Positions 16,059 to 25,669 of a DNA stretch of 64,000 bases are shown in pieces. Both the position numbers and the translations under genes were made by a program. Each line of letters starts with the position of its first letter. The stretch's first letter is position 1. Under the pieces are notes generated by a model. That model had not been told where the DNA came from and ran no database searches. It worked only from the letters and a program-made list of their open reading frames with translations. The DNA comes from Polaribacter porphyrae (lineage in GTDB: Bacteria > Bacteroidota > Bacteroidia > Flavobacteriales > Flavobacteriaceae), in assembly GCF_002954685.1 (NCBI RefSeq), contig NZ_MSCN01000001.1, positions 897,600 through 961,599 of the forward strand, written 5' to 3'.

Positions 16059-17233
16059 AAAAATTAGTAATTGCGTATAGTGGTGGTTTAGATACTTCTT
16101 ATTGTGCTGTTAGTTTATCAAAAGAATATCAAGTACATGCAGTAAGTGTTAATACAGGTGGTTTTACAGAAAGTGAAATTAATACCATTAAAAAGAATGC
16201 TTACAAAATGGGGGTTTCTACTTATAAAAATATTGATGCAATTAGCACTTTTTATCAAAAAGTAATTAAATATTTGGTATTTGGTAATGTTTTAAAAAAT
16301 AATACCTACCCACTTTCTGTAAGTGCAGAAAGAATTATACAAGCCATAGAAATTATTGAATATGCAAAAAAAATTGGTGCTAGCTATATTGCTCATGGAA
16401 GTACAGGTGCAGGAAATGACCAAGTTCGTTTTGATATGATTTTTCAGACTTTAGCTCCAAATATTAAAATAATTACACCAATTAGAGATCAAAAATTAAC
16501 AAGACAAGAAGAAATTGATTATTTAAAATCTGAAGGAATTCATATGTCTTGGGAGAAAGCTCAATACTCGATTAATAAAGGTTTATGGGGTACAAGTGTT
16601 GGTGGCTCTGAAACATTGACTTCTACTATGCCACTTCCTGAAGATGCTTATCCATCTCAAATAGAAAAAGAGGGAATTCAAAAATTAGTACTTACTTTTA
16701 ATAAAGGCGAATTAGTTGCTGTAAATGGCAAATTAGATACTCCTGAAAAGTGTATAGAAAACCTAAATAATATTGCTTCTAAATATGGAATTGGTAGAGA
16801 TATTCATGTGGGTGATACCATTATAGGTATAAAAGGTAGAGTTGGTTTTGAAGCTGCTGCTGCTTTAATTACCATTAAAGCACATCATTTACTAGAAAAG
16901 CACACCCTTACCAAATGGCAAATGCAACACAAAGAATATTTAGCTAGTTTTTATGGCATGCATTTGCATGAAGGACAATATTTAGACCCTGTAATGAGAA
17001 ATATTGAGGCTTTTTTAGAAAGCAGTCAGCAAAAAGTAACTGGTAGTGTTTTTGCAACATTAAGACCTTACACTTTTGCTTTAGATGGTATTTCTTCTTC
17101 AAACGATTTAATGAGTGCCAAATTTGGAAGTTATGGTGAAGAAAATAAAGGCTGGACAGCTGAAGAAGCTAAAGGGTTTATCAAAATTTTAGGAAATCAA
17201 AATAAAATTTACCAACAAGTAAATAATAAATGA
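16055..17233 (+). CDS. argG: Argininosuccinate synthase
   Basis: 392 residues, normal for the family. It joins citrulline and aspartate using ATP. The nucleotide-binding PP-loop is IAYSGGLDTSYC (5-16); also present are SVSAERIIQAIEI, HGSTGAGNDQVRFD (citrulline/aspartate site) and ETLTSTMPLPEDA. The start overlaps the GNAT stop, so the two are translationally coupled. ArgG needs ArgH to finish arginine synthesis, and argH is not found in this window. Confidence 0.97.
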   Translation: MKKLVIAYSGGLDTSYCAVSLSKEYQVHAVSVNTGGFTESEINTIKKNAYKMGVSTYKNIDAISTFYQKVIKYLVFGNVLKNNTYPLSVSAERIIQAIEIIEYAKKIGASYIAHGSTGAGNDQVRFDMIFQTLAPNIKIITPIRDQKLTRQEEIDYLKSEGIHMSWEKAQYSINKGLWGTSVGGSETLTSTMPLPEDAYPSQIEKEGIQKLVLTFNKGELVAVNGKLDTPEKCIENLNNIASKYGIGRDIHVGDTIIGIKGRVGFEAAAALITIKAHHLLEKHTLTKWQMQHKEYLASFYGMHLHEGQYLDPVMRNIEAFLESSQQKVTGSVFATLRPYTFALDGISSSNDLMSAKFGSYGEENKGWTAEEAKGFIKILGNQNKIYQQVNNK

Positions 17234-17317
17234 TGTTAAACTGTTTAATTGTTCAACTGTATAATAGAAGCATTGCATACAGACTTTTAAACAATTAAAC
17301 ACTTACACAATTTAACA

Positions 17318-18298
17318 ATGAAATTACAAGTAGGAATTATAGGTGGAGCAGGTTACACAGCTGGAGAATTGATTAGACTATTATTGAATCATCCAAAAAC
17401 AAATATCAATTTTGTGTATAGTACTTCTAATGCTGGAAACAAGTTATACAAAGTTCACCAAGATTTAATTGGAGATACAGAAATCGAATTTACTCAAGAA
17501 ATCAATGCAAATGTTGATGTATTATTCTTGTGTTTGGGCCATGGAAATTCAACTGCATTTTTAAAAGCAAATCATTTTTCTAACAACACAAAAATCATTG
17601 ATTTAAGTAATGATTTCAGGTTGATAAAAGACAAAATTATTGATGACAAAGAATTTGTGTATGGTTTACCAGAATTGCAAAAAGAAGCCATAAAATCAGC
17701 ACAATACATTGCAAATCCTGGTTGTTTTGCAACAGCTTTACAATTGGCAATTTTACCTTTAGCTGCTAAAGGTTTGTTGAAGAATGATGTTCATATTAAT
17801 GCAATTACAGGTGCAACTGGTGCAGGTACATCATTATCTAAAACCACACATTTTACATGGAGAGATAATAATTTTTCTCATTATAAAGCTTTTAACCACC
17901 AACATTTAGGAGAAATCAATCAAACTGTAAATCAATTACAATCTAATTTCAATTCAGCTATTAACTTTATGCCAAATAGAGGAAATTTCTCAAGAGGAAT
18001 TTTTGCAACAACCTATACAAAGTTTGAAGGTTCTTTAGAAGATGCAAAAAGTATCTATGAAGTATATTATAAAGATGCTGCATTTACTTTTGTTTCTGAT
18101 GAAAGTATCCATATGAAACAAGTGGTAAATACAAATAAGTGTTTAGTTCAATTAGAAAAACATGGAGATAAATTACTAATAACAAGTACAATTGATAATT
18201 TATTAAAAGGTGCTTCTGGGCAAGCAATACAAAATATGAATTTAATGTATGGCTTTGAAGAAACTCAAGGACTAAATTTAAAAGCGAATTATTTTTAA
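17318..18298 (+). CDS. argC: N-acyl-gamma-glutamyl-phosphate reductase
   Basis: 326 residues. It reduces the acylglutamyl phosphate to the semialdehyde using NADPH. The N-terminal nucleotide-binding motif GIIGGAGYTAGELIRLL (6-22), the nucleophilic cysteine in ANPGCFATALQLA, ITGATGAGTSLSK and the histidine region HQHLGEINQ are all visible. It fits third place in the flavobacterial arginine operon, 84 bases after argG. Confidence 0.96.
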   Translation: MKLQVGIIGGAGYTAGELIRLLLNHPKTNINFVYSTSNAGNKLYKVHQDLIGDTEIEFTQEINANVDVLFLCLGHGNSTAFLKANHFSNNTKIIDLSNDFRLIKDKIIDDKEFVYGLPELQKEAIKSAQYIANPGCFATALQLAILPLAAKGLLKNDVHINAITGATGAGTSLSKTTHFTWRDNNFSHYKAFNHQHLGEINQTVNQLQSNFNSAINFMPNRGNFSRGIFATTYTKFEGSLEDAKSIYEVYYKDAAFTFVSDESIHMKQVVNTNKCLVQLEKHGDKLLITSTIDNLLKGASGQAIQNMNLMYGFEETQGLNLKANYF

Positions 18299-18399
18299 GC
18301 CATTTGAAAGGCTTTAAATACTAAAGTTATTTCAGTATCTAATTATAAACAGTTTTAATTTTTGAAACATTCAAATTTTAAAACTTTAAAACAAAAAAA

Positions 18400-19194
18400 A
18401 TGAAAGTAGCAATTATAGGTGCAGGGAGTTTAGGGCAATCTATTGCAAAAGGATTACTATCTAAAAAAGTAGTTAACTCACTTTATTTAACCAAAAGAAA
18501 TACAGCTTCTTTAAATAATTTTAAAAAATACAAAGAAGTAACATTAACAGCTGATAATATCTTTGCAGTTGACAATGTTGATATCATCATTTTTGCAGTT
18601 CAACCAAAACATTTAAGTAAAATTTTAGAAAGTGTTAGATATTTACTTCGAAAAGATCAATTAATTATTTCTGTTGCTACAGGATATTCTATTGCAAAAA
18701 TTGAAAACATTATAGGAGCTAAACATGCAATTATAAGGGCAATGCCAAATACAGCAGCATCTGTTCGTCAATCTATGACTTGTATTTCTTCTAACGAAAA
18801 AGGAAAAGAGCAAATAGAATTGGCAAAAACTGTATTTGATAGTTTAGGGATTTCTATGGAAATTCCTGAAGAGCAATTACAAGCTGCAACTGTAATTTGT
18901 GCGAGTGGTATCGCTTTTTGGATGCGATTAATTAGAGCTACAACTCAAGGCGCAATTCAGTTGGGTTTCGAAGCTGCTGAAGCTCATGAATTGGCAATGC
19001 AAACTTGTTTTGGTGCTGCTACCTTATTGAAAAAATCTGGAAATCATCCAGAAGAAGAAATTGATAGAGTAACTACACCAAGTGGTTGTACTATAGAAGG
19101 TTTAAACGAAATGGAACATCAAGGTTTAAGCTCTTCATTAATAAAAGGGATTAACGCATCCTTTGAAAAAATAAATCAAATTAAAACAAAATAA
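18400..19194 (+). CDS. proC: Pyrroline-5-carboxylate reductase
   Basis: 264 residues. It reduces pyrroline-5-carboxylate to proline. The Rossmann motif AIIGAGSLGQSIAKGLL lies at 4-20, the middle has IIRAMPNTAASVRQSMT, and the C-terminal signature GNHPEEEIDRVTTPSGCTIEGL matches the ProC pattern. It lies within the arginine operon, as in other Flavobacteriia, where glutamate semialdehyde feeds both proline and (in acyl form) ornithine. Confidence 0.96.
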   Translation: MKVAIIGAGSLGQSIAKGLLSKKVVNSLYLTKRNTASLNNFKKYKEVTLTADNIFAVDNVDIIIFAVQPKHLSKILESVRYLLRKDQLIISVATGYSIAKIENIIGAKHAIIRAMPNTAASVRQSMTCISSNEKGKEQIELAKTVFDSLGISMEIPEEQLQAATVICASGIAFWMRLIRATTQGAIQLGFEAAEAHELAMQTCFGAATLLKKSGNHPEEEIDRVTTPSGCTIEGLNEMEHQGLSSSLIKGINASFEKINQIKTK

Positions 19195-19204
19195 ACCTTT
19201 AACC

Positions 19205-20356
19205 ATGCCACTTTTTAATGTTTATCCTTTATACGATGTAACACCTGTAAAAGCTAAAGGAGTTTATGTATATGATGAAAATGATACAGAATATTTAGAT
19301 TTATACGGAGGTCATGCTGTAATTTCTATAGGGCATGCACACCCAAAATATATTGAAGCCATTACCAATCAAGTAAATAATTTAGGGTTTTATTCAAATG
19401 CAATCCAAAACCCTTTGCAGGTAAAATTGGCAGATAAAATTGAAGAACTTTCTGGATGTAAAGATTATGAATTGTTTTTATGCAATTCTGGTGCTGAAGC
19501 CAATGAAAATGCTTTAAAATTAGCATCATTTCAAACAAATAAATCGAGAGTAATTTCATTTAAAAATGGTTTTCACGGACGTACATCAGCGGCTGTTGCT
19601 GCAACCGATAATGCAACTATAATTGCGCCTATTAATGCACAACAAAAAGTTACTATTCTCGATTTAAATGATATAGAATCTGCAAAAATAGAAATCGAAA
19701 AAGGAGATGTTTGTGCTGTTATTGTTGAATTTATACAAGGTGTAGGTGGTTTAGATGAGGCAACTGCAAACTTTTTTGAACAAGTAGATATACTTTGTAA
19801 AACAAATAATACGCTATTTATTGCAGATGAAGTACAATCTGGATATGGACGTTCTGGAAAATTCTTCGCATTTCAACATTACGAAGTTACTCCAGATATC
19901 ATTTCTATTGCAAAAGGAATGGGAAATGGCTTCCCTATTGGTGGAATTTTAATACATCCAAATATTGAAGCAAAATTCGGAATGCTAGGTACTACTTTTG
20001 GTGGAAATCACTTGGCTTGTGCTGCTGGTTTATCCGTTTTAAATGTAATTGAAGATGAAGAATTAATCGATAATGTAAATACAATTTCTAAACACTTTGT
20101 AAAAATAGCCAAAACAATTCCACAAATAAAAAATATTAAAGGAAGAGGATTGATGCTAGGTTTAGAATTCGATTTTGAAGTTAGTGATTTACGCAAAAAA
20201 TTAATTTACGATTATCATGTTTTTACTGGTGGTGCAAAAAACAAATATGTTTTAAGAATACTACCCCCTTTAAATGTTAAAAAAGAACATATCAATCTGT
20301 TTTTTGAAGCTTTGGTTAATGCTTTAGAAGAATTGATAAAAATACAAAAACGATAA
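19205..20356 (+). CDS. argD: Acyl-ornithine aminotransferase
   Basis: 383 residues, class III PLP aminotransferase, converting the N-acyl-glutamate semialdehyde to N-acyl-ornithine. Conserved features are YDENDTEYLDLYGGHAVISIGHAHP, NSGAEANENALKLA (phosphate-binding region), FHGRTSAAVAATDN, the cofactor aspartate in LFIADEVQSGYGRSGKFFA and the PLP lysine in ISIAKGMGNGFPIGG. It starts 10 bases after proC. Whether the acyl group is acetyl or succinyl cannot be read from the sequence. Confidence 0.94.
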   Translation: MPLFNVYPLYDVTPVKAKGVYVYDENDTEYLDLYGGHAVISIGHAHPKYIEAITNQVNNLGFYSNAIQNPLQVKLADKIEELSGCKDYELFLCNSGAEANENALKLASFQTNKSRVISFKNGFHGRTSAAVAATDNATIIAPINAQQKVTILDLNDIESAKIEIEKGDVCAVIVEFIQGVGGLDEATANFFEQVDILCKTNNTLFIADEVQSGYGRSGKFFAFQHYEVTPDIISIAKGMGNGFPIGGILIHPNIEAKFGMLGTTFGGNHLACAAGLSVLNVIEDEELIDNVNTISKHFVKIAKTIPQIKNIKGRGLMLGLEFDFEVSDLRKKLIYDYHVFTGGAKNKYVLRILPPLNVKKEHINLFFEALVNALEELIKIQKR

Positions 20357-20432
20357 ATATTTTCGTAAAGAGCGCAAATATTTTTATCAAACTGTTACTG
20401 AAAACTGCAACTGAATACTGAGAACTGTAAAA

Positions 20433-21602
20433 ATGAACACAATACTATCCATAGAAAAAAGAAATAATGTTTTGCTAACAATGGCTAGGCTTTTAGAGGA
20501 AAATAGAGCAGAAATCATCAACATTAACAAACAAGATTTAGAAAATTATAAAGGTGATGATATTTCTATGTTTGATCGATTAAAAGTAAACGATACAAAG
20601 GTTGATGAAATGATTACTGCTGCAACGCATTTGGCTTCGCAAGATGATCCTATTGGAGTTGAACGTTTTAGTTTTAAGCACGATAATGGAATGCAGGTTT
20701 ACAATAAAACTGCTTCTTTTGGAACTGTTCTTATTATTTACGAATCAAGACCAGATGTAACTGTTGAAGCTACAGGAATTGCTTTTAAATCAGGAAACAA
20801 AATACTTTTAAAAGGCGGAAAAGAGTCTATAAGTTCCAATTTAAAAATTATTGAGTTATGGCATAAAGCTTTGCAACAAAACAATGCATCTACAGATTGG
20901 ATTGAGTATTTGCAATTCAACAGAATAGAAACACAAGTTTTTTTAGAAAAACCTACTCAAAAAGTCGATTTAATTGTTCCTAGAGGAGGAGAAAGATTAA
21001 TTGCTTTTGTAAAAGAACACGCAACCTGCCCTGTAATTATTAGTGGACGAGGAAACAATTTTGTATATGTTCATAAAGATGCTGATACAGATGTAGCTCT
21101 CGATATTATCATCAACGGAAAATCTAAAATATCTGCTTGTAATGCTGTTGATAAAGTTTTGATTGATGAAAATTTACCAAATAGAATAGATTTTGTAAAT
21201 CAATTAATGTCAAAATTAAAAGTTTTAAATATTGAGGTTTTAAAAGCGAAAAATTTCTCTTCTGATGAAATTTGGTACGAAGAGTTTCTAGATTATAAAA
21301 TTTTGATTGGAAAAACGGCTTCTAATAAAGATGCAATTGCAAAAATCAATAAATATTCTGGTGGACATTCATCTGCAGTTATTACAAAGAATGATGAAGT
21401 GGCAAAAGTGTTTATGGAAAGTGTAGATACAGCAGCTGTATACCACAATGCTTCAACACGTTTTACAGATGGTGGGCAATTAGGTTTAGGTGGTGAGTTA
21501 GCAATAAGTACAGACAAATTACATCAACGTGGACCAATTGGTTTACAACATTTGGTGACTAATAAATGGTATGTTCACGGAAATGGGCAGATTAGAAGTT
21601 AG
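20433..21602 (+). CDS. proA: Glutamate-5-semialdehyde dehydrogenase
   Basis: 389 residues. It reduces gamma-glutamyl phosphate to the semialdehyde with NADPH. Visible are IIYESRPDVTVEATGIAFKSGN, LKGGKESISSN, LIVPRGGERLIAFVKEHA, the catalytic cysteine in SKISACNAVDKVLID and the C-terminal ASTRFTDGGQLGLGGE block. Between its stop and proB lies a 99-bp palindromic repeat, so the two proline genes are not overlapping as they often are. Confidence 0.96.
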   Translation: MNTILSIEKRNNVLLTMARLLEENRAEIININKQDLENYKGDDISMFDRLKVNDTKVDEMITAATHLASQDDPIGVERFSFKHDNGMQVYNKTASFGTVLIIYESRPDVTVEATGIAFKSGNKILLKGGKESISSNLKIIELWHKALQQNNASTDWIEYLQFNRIETQVFLEKPTQKVDLIVPRGGERLIAFVKEHATCPVIISGRGNNFVYVHKDADTDVALDIIINGKSKISACNAVDKVLIDENLPNRIDFVNQLMSKLKVLNIEVLKAKNFSSDEIWYEEFLDYKILIGKTASNKDAIAKINKYSGGHSSAVITKNDEVAKVFMESVDTAAVYHNASTRFTDGGQLGLGGELAISTDKLHQRGPIGLQHLVTNKWYVHGNGQIRS

Positions 21603-21624
21603 AAGTAAAAAATATAGAAGTAGT

Positions 21625-21723
21625 GTCATTTTGAGCTTGTCGAAGAATCTCTATAAGTTAGATTTCTCGATACAATTTTTAATATTTTGCTTAAACTCAA
21701 TATTAAAAATCACTCGAAATGAC
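21625..21723. repeat. Palindromic repeat between proA and proB
   Basis: The ends GTCATTTTGAG (21625) and CTCGAAATGAC (21713-21723) form an imperfect inverted repeat, with GAAGAATCTC and AGATTTCTCGA inside. The GTCATT...AATGAC ends relate it to the repeats at 26957, 27500, 27848, 36476 and 49178. Confidence 0.75.
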
Positions 21724-21763
21724 AGAGTAGATAAATCACACATACAAAAATCATCATTGATAA

Positions 21764-22528
21764 TTGAATAAAAAGAAACGCATATTACTAAAAATTGGTT
21801 CAAATACATTAACAAAAGAAACCAATAATATCTCAAGAGGGAAAATTGAAGATATTGCAAATCAAATTGCAAAACTTAAAGATACTTGTGAGTTTATTAT
21901 TGTAAGTTCTGGAGCAATTGCTGTTGCAAAACAATTTGTAAAATTAGAAAGTAAACAAAAAGAAGTATTTGTAAAACAGGCATTAGCTTCTATTGGTCAG
22001 CCTCATTTAATCAGAATTTATCAAGAAATTTTTAGAGAATATGGCTTGTTAAGTTCACAGTGCCTTCTCTCCTATTCTGATTTTGAAAAAGAAGAAAGTA
22101 AAACCAACATTACAAATACGATTAAAGTATTGGTAAACAACAATTATATACCAATTATTAATGAAAACGATACTGTTGCTACAGATGAAATTAAATTTGG
22201 TGATAATGATAAATTAGCAGCATTAACTGCGTCTTTATTAGAAGTAGATTTGTTAATAATTGCTACAAACACTAATGGAATATATACCAAAGAGTCTATA
22301 AAGAATAAAAGACCTGAAACAATTGCAGAAGTATCTAATTTTGAAGATTTAAAAAATGAAATTGTAAATTCTAAATCTACACATGGTAGTGGAGGAATGC
22401 AATCGAAAATTGAAGCTGCTGAAGTAGCAAAAAAAGCAAATATAGAAACATGGATTGTAAACGGTTTAGAAGACGATTTTATCTATAATGCATTTGAAAA
22501 CAAAGTTCCGTTTACAAAAATAAAGTAA
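21764..22528 (+). CDS. proB: Glutamate 5-kinase
   Basis: 254 residues, the short form without a PUA domain. It phosphorylates glutamate to start proline synthesis. The amino-acid kinase fold shows KIGSNTLTK, EFIIVSSGAIAVAKQF, NNNYIPIINENDTVATDEIKFGDNDKLAALTASLL and GSGGMQSKIEAAEVAKKANIETWIVNG. The start is TTG at 21764; there is no nearby in-frame ATG that keeps the first strand. Absence of the PUA domain may alter feedback control by proline (known for some short forms; inferred here). Confidence 0.94.
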   Translation: MNKKKRILLKIGSNTLTKETNNISRGKIEDIANQIAKLKDTCEFIIVSSGAIAVAKQFVKLESKQKEVFVKQALASIGQPHLIRIYQEIFREYGLLSSQCLLSYSDFEKEESKTNITNTIKVLVNNNYIPIINENDTVATDEIKFGDNDKLAALTASLLEVDLLIIATNTNGIYTKESIKNKRPETIAEVSNFEDLKNEIVNSKSTHGSGGMQSKIEAAEVAKKANIETWIVNGLEDDFIYNAFENKVPFTKIK

Positions 22529-22532
22529 AACT

Positions 22533-22601
22533 CCTGCAAGGTTTCTAAAACTTGTAGGTAAAAAAACAAGAATACCTACAAGGTCTCCAAGACCTTGCAG
22601 G
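22533..22601. repeat. Palindromic repeat between proB and argF'
   Basis: CCTGCAAGGT (22533-22542) is inverted as ACCTTGCAGG (22592-22601), with ACTTGTAGGTA and TACCTACAAGGT paired inside; the whole 69 bp folds back on itself. It is a different family from the GTCATT repeats. It explains the spurious upstream ATG at 22595. Confidence 0.75.
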
Positions 22602-22615
22602 AAAATAAAATAAGA

Positions 22616-23554
22616 ATGAAAAATTATACATCCATAAACGACATAGACAATATCAATTCTTGGATTGAAGAAGCAAAAAAAATTAAAGCAAATCCGCTTG
22701 CAAATAAAGGATTAGGAAAAGATAAAACATTAGGATTATTATTTTTCAATTCAAGTTTACGTACACGTTTAAGCACACAAAAAGCAGCCTTAAATTTAGG
22801 GATGAATCCAATAGTGATGAATGTTTCTGGTGATGCTTGGGGAATAGAGTTTGGAGATGGCACTGTTATGAATGGCAATACTGCAGAGCATATTAAAGAA
22901 GCTGCAGCTGTGGTTTCTCAATATTGTGATATAATTGCAGTAAGAGCTTTCCCAAGTTTAACAGATAAAGAAAAAGACGAATCTGAACACGTTTTAAAAT
23001 CATTTGTAAAATTTGCTTCTGTTCCCATTGTAAGTATGGAAAGTGCAACTGGTCATCCCTTACAAGGTTTAACAGATGCTATTACAATCTCTGAAAACAC
23101 CACAAAAAAGAAACCAAGAGTGGTGTTAAGTTGGGCTCCACATATAAAAACTTTACCTCATGCAGTTGGGAATAGTTTTGTAGAAGCCATGCAAAAAATG
23201 GATGTTGATTTTGTAATTACTAATCCTGAAGGTTATAATTTATCACCAGAAATTACGAAAAACACGCCTATTTTTCACAATCAGTCAGCAGCTTTCAGGA
23301 ATGCTGATTTTGTGTATACCAAAAACTGGAGTTCTTATGATGATTATGGAAAAATTCTTAAAGTTGATAAAGATTGGATGATTACTAAAGACAAAATAGG
23401 TGATGCAAAATTTATGCACTGTTTGCCAGTTAGAAGAAATGTTGTTGTAGAAGATGCTGTTTTAAATTCTGATAGTTCTCTAGTAATTGAACAGGCTAAC
23501 AACAGAACTTTTGCAGCCCAATTGGTTTTGAAAAAGATATTGGAAAGTCTATAA
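22616..23554 (+). CDS. argF': N-acyl-ornithine carbamoyltransferase (SOTCase/AOTCase type)
   Basis: 312 residues from ATG 22616; an ATG seven codons earlier starts inside the repeat and is rejected. It transfers a carbamoyl group to N-succinyl- or N-acetyl-ornithine, the Bacteroidota route to citrulline. The carbamoyl-phosphate loop FFNSSLRTRLSTQKAAL, VRAFPSLTDKEKDESE, SATGHPLQGLTDAITI and HCLPVRRNVVVEDAV are visible. The specificity position that is proline in the Bacteroides enzyme and glutamate in Xanthomonas appears to be alanine here (GNTAEHIKEA, aligned by eye), so the acyl group is unsettled. The expected next genes argB, argE and argH do not follow. Confidence 0.92.
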   Translation: MKNYTSINDIDNINSWIEEAKKIKANPLANKGLGKDKTLGLLFFNSSLRTRLSTQKAALNLGMNPIVMNVSGDAWGIEFGDGTVMNGNTAEHIKEAAAVVSQYCDIIAVRAFPSLTDKEKDESEHVLKSFVKFASVPIVSMESATGHPLQGLTDAITISENTTKKKPRVVLSWAPHIKTLPHAVGNSFVEAMQKMDVDFVITNPEGYNLSPEITKNTPIFHNQSAAFRNADFVYTKNWSSYDDYGKILKVDKDWMITKDKIGDAKFMHCLPVRRNVVVEDAVLNSDSSLVIEQANNRTFAAQLVLKKILESL

Positions 23555-23565
23555 ATCCAAATGCT

Positions 23566-23843
23566 GTCATTTTGAGCATTACTGAAATTAAAATATATTT
23601 TGATTGAAAGTTACTTACGAAGCAAAAATGGAGTCGAAAATATCACTTTTAATATTTCTCTATAAAGTTAAAGCTATAAAGAATTTCCTATGATATTTGT
23701 TAACGTAAGTTCGATATATTTTTTTATTTATAAATGTTATTATATTGAAAATTAATTGATTGTAATTTCGAACATTGCTGAAATCAAAATATACTTTGAT
23801 TGAAAGTATCTTATGAAGTAAAAGTGTAATCGAAAAATCTCAC
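23566..23843. repeat. Diverged direct repeat pair after argF'
   Basis: Copy A (23566-about 23645) and copy B (about 23761-23843) share GAGCATTACTGAAAT/GAACATTGCTGAAAT, AAAATATA, TTTGATTGAAAGT, GAAGcAAAA and TCGAAAA in the same order. Copy A begins GTCATTTTGAG like the proA-proB element. They lie between argF' and the IS982 remnant and mark the break point of the arginine operon. Confidence 0.65.
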
Positions 23844-23855
23844 ATCTATATTAAT

Positions 23856-24848
23856 GTGAGTTCTACATAAAGAGTTGATTTTTTTTTTGATAGAAAAAAG
23901 CAGTAAATTAAAGTACTGAATTCCAATATGCTAAAATTATCTCGCTTATGATTTCTGACACTAGAATTATTGAATTTTTTTAATCTAGACAATTTTTAAA
24001 AGAATTTGATGTTATTTTAACAAAACATAGCATTTTAGATACTTTTAAACCCAAAAAACGCAACCTAAAATCTAAAATGAGTAAAAGTGAAATAATGACT
24101 ATTATGGTTATCTTTCAGCTAAAATCATATCATATTTTAAAAACATTTCTACCTCTATTATATCTACAAACATATGGATGATTTTTTTTCCTGATACAGT
24201 GTCTTTTAATCGATTTGTAGAATGACAAAAACAAGTAATACAACCTTTAGCAGTCTATTTAAACTCTTGAGTTTGGGAAAATGTTTAGGAATTTCTTTTA
24301 TAGATTTTAACGTAATTAAAGTGCCTCATTACAAAAGAGAAAAACAGCATAAAGTATTCAAAAGCATTGCAGAAAAGACCTATGTAACATTAGGTTGGTT
24401 TTATGGGGTTAAATTACATTTATTTTACAATGACAAAGGTCAAATTGTTGATTTTTTAATTAGAAAAGCTAATGTAGATGACAGAAGTCCATTAAAAATA
24501 AAACCTTTCGCAACAAAATATTTGGAAATAAAGGTTATCCAGGTAAAGATTTATTTGATAAATTATTTGTAAATGGAATTCATTTAGTCACAAAATCAAG
24601 AAAGAATATGAAAAAGAAAGTACTCGAATTTATAGATAAAGTTTACTTAAGAAAAAAAGCTATTATAGAGTCTATAAATAACCTGTTAAAAACACTTACC
24701 AAATAAAATATTCAAGACATCGTTCTTTTGATAACTTCATTGGAAATTTGATAGCTGGGTTAACTGCATATTGTTTTCTTGATGCTCAACCTAGCATTAA
24801 AACAATAAGATTTTCACCTAATATCGGTGTTTCTTAAATCGAACTCAC
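23856..24848 (+). mobile_element. Decayed IS982-family insertion sequence
   Basis: Short terminal inverted repeats GTGAGTTC (23856-23863) and GAACTCAC (24841-24848) bound 993 bp, about the normal length for IS982 elements. Inside is a broken transposase of that family. No clear target-site duplication was seen. The element is fixed in place and inactive, judging by its stops and frameshifts. Confidence 0.82.
23949..24837 (+). pseudogene. IS982-family transposase, broken
   Basis: Frame-by-frame translation recovers the whole family pattern in pieces. The N-terminus reads ISDTRIIEFF, a stop (TAA near 23982), then LKEFDVILTKHSIL, KPKKRNLKSKMSKSEIMTI. The middle, open at 24222-24572, has HYKREKQHKVFKSIAE, GWFYGVKLHLFYNDKGQIVDF and RKANVDDRSPL. 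The C-terminus, in shifted frames, has AIIESINNLLK, then YSRHRSFDNFIGNLIAGL and FLDAQPSIKTIRF. At least one in-frame stop, a collapsed stretch near 24180-24220 and one or more frameshifts after 24530 make it non-functional. Confidence 0.87.
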
Positions 24849-25669
24849 GTTTGTTATATTTACAGATTTTTAGACAAATAATAGAAGTTAAGTTTCTAAA
24901 TTTACTATTTTATTTGCTTTTAATGTTCCTTCCAGATTTAGGTATTGTATAAATATAAAAATATGATTTTAAGTATTTAAAACTCATTAAATTCACCTTT
25001 AACAACTATTAAAATAATGCTATTTTAAGTCCAGTTTTAGATTTACTTCTTAATAAAGTAAGTTATTTTTGTTTTAATAAATATGAAAACTTTTGTACAA
25101 TTCCTTGTAATTATTTATCCAAATGCTTTAATTTTCCACTTAAGGAATGATAAACGCACTATAATTAATTCTCTTAATACTTCATTCTCTCAATAGATTT
25201 TATTTTTGTTAGCTATACATTTCTTTAGCAAATTATCCATCCGCTCATTTGGTTTATCTGTATTTACTTTGGTTAGTATTATTTGAATGAAATGCTTGAT
25301 AGATAAGTGATTTACAATTAAAAAACAAAGTCTTGATATTATAAAATTGTGCGAACTTCTAGTTTTAATAATTTGTAGCTTGCATAGCTACTAAACTATC
25401 TTTTGATAGTAATTTTTATAATGAAGTAAATACTTCTCAAAAAGGGAAATACATTTAAAAAGAAAAAATTAGATGAAGGCAAAAGATATTCTTATAAATA
25501 TGTTTTAAAAGAACTATCTTAATACAAATTTACTTCTATAAATTAGCTAAATTTAAAGTGAATAAATTATCTAATAGAAAAATTGATTTTACAGGTTAAA
25601 AAGTTAAAAAAGGATTTATAAAACTTCTCAATTATTTCCTTATTTTCGACCTCATAAAACTACCCAATA
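24849..25669. other. Gene-free, degenerate-looking stretch
   Basis: About 820 AT-rich bases between the IS982 remnant and topB, with no reading frame that I can support on either strand. Short fragments such as KRKKLDEGKRYSYKYVLKELS (around 25460-25520) look like broken coding sequence but match no family I recognise. This may be residue of the lost arginine genes or of another element. Confidence 0.5.

Noticed and set aside
21571-21771. 66-codon plus-strand frame between proA and proB
   Set aside because: It overlaps the end of proA and is mostly the palindromic repeat translated.
23555-25669. CRISPR array or tRNA cluster in the non-coding stretch
   Set aside because: No evenly spaced direct repeats and no cloverleaf-like sequence were found; the repeats are two diverged copies only.
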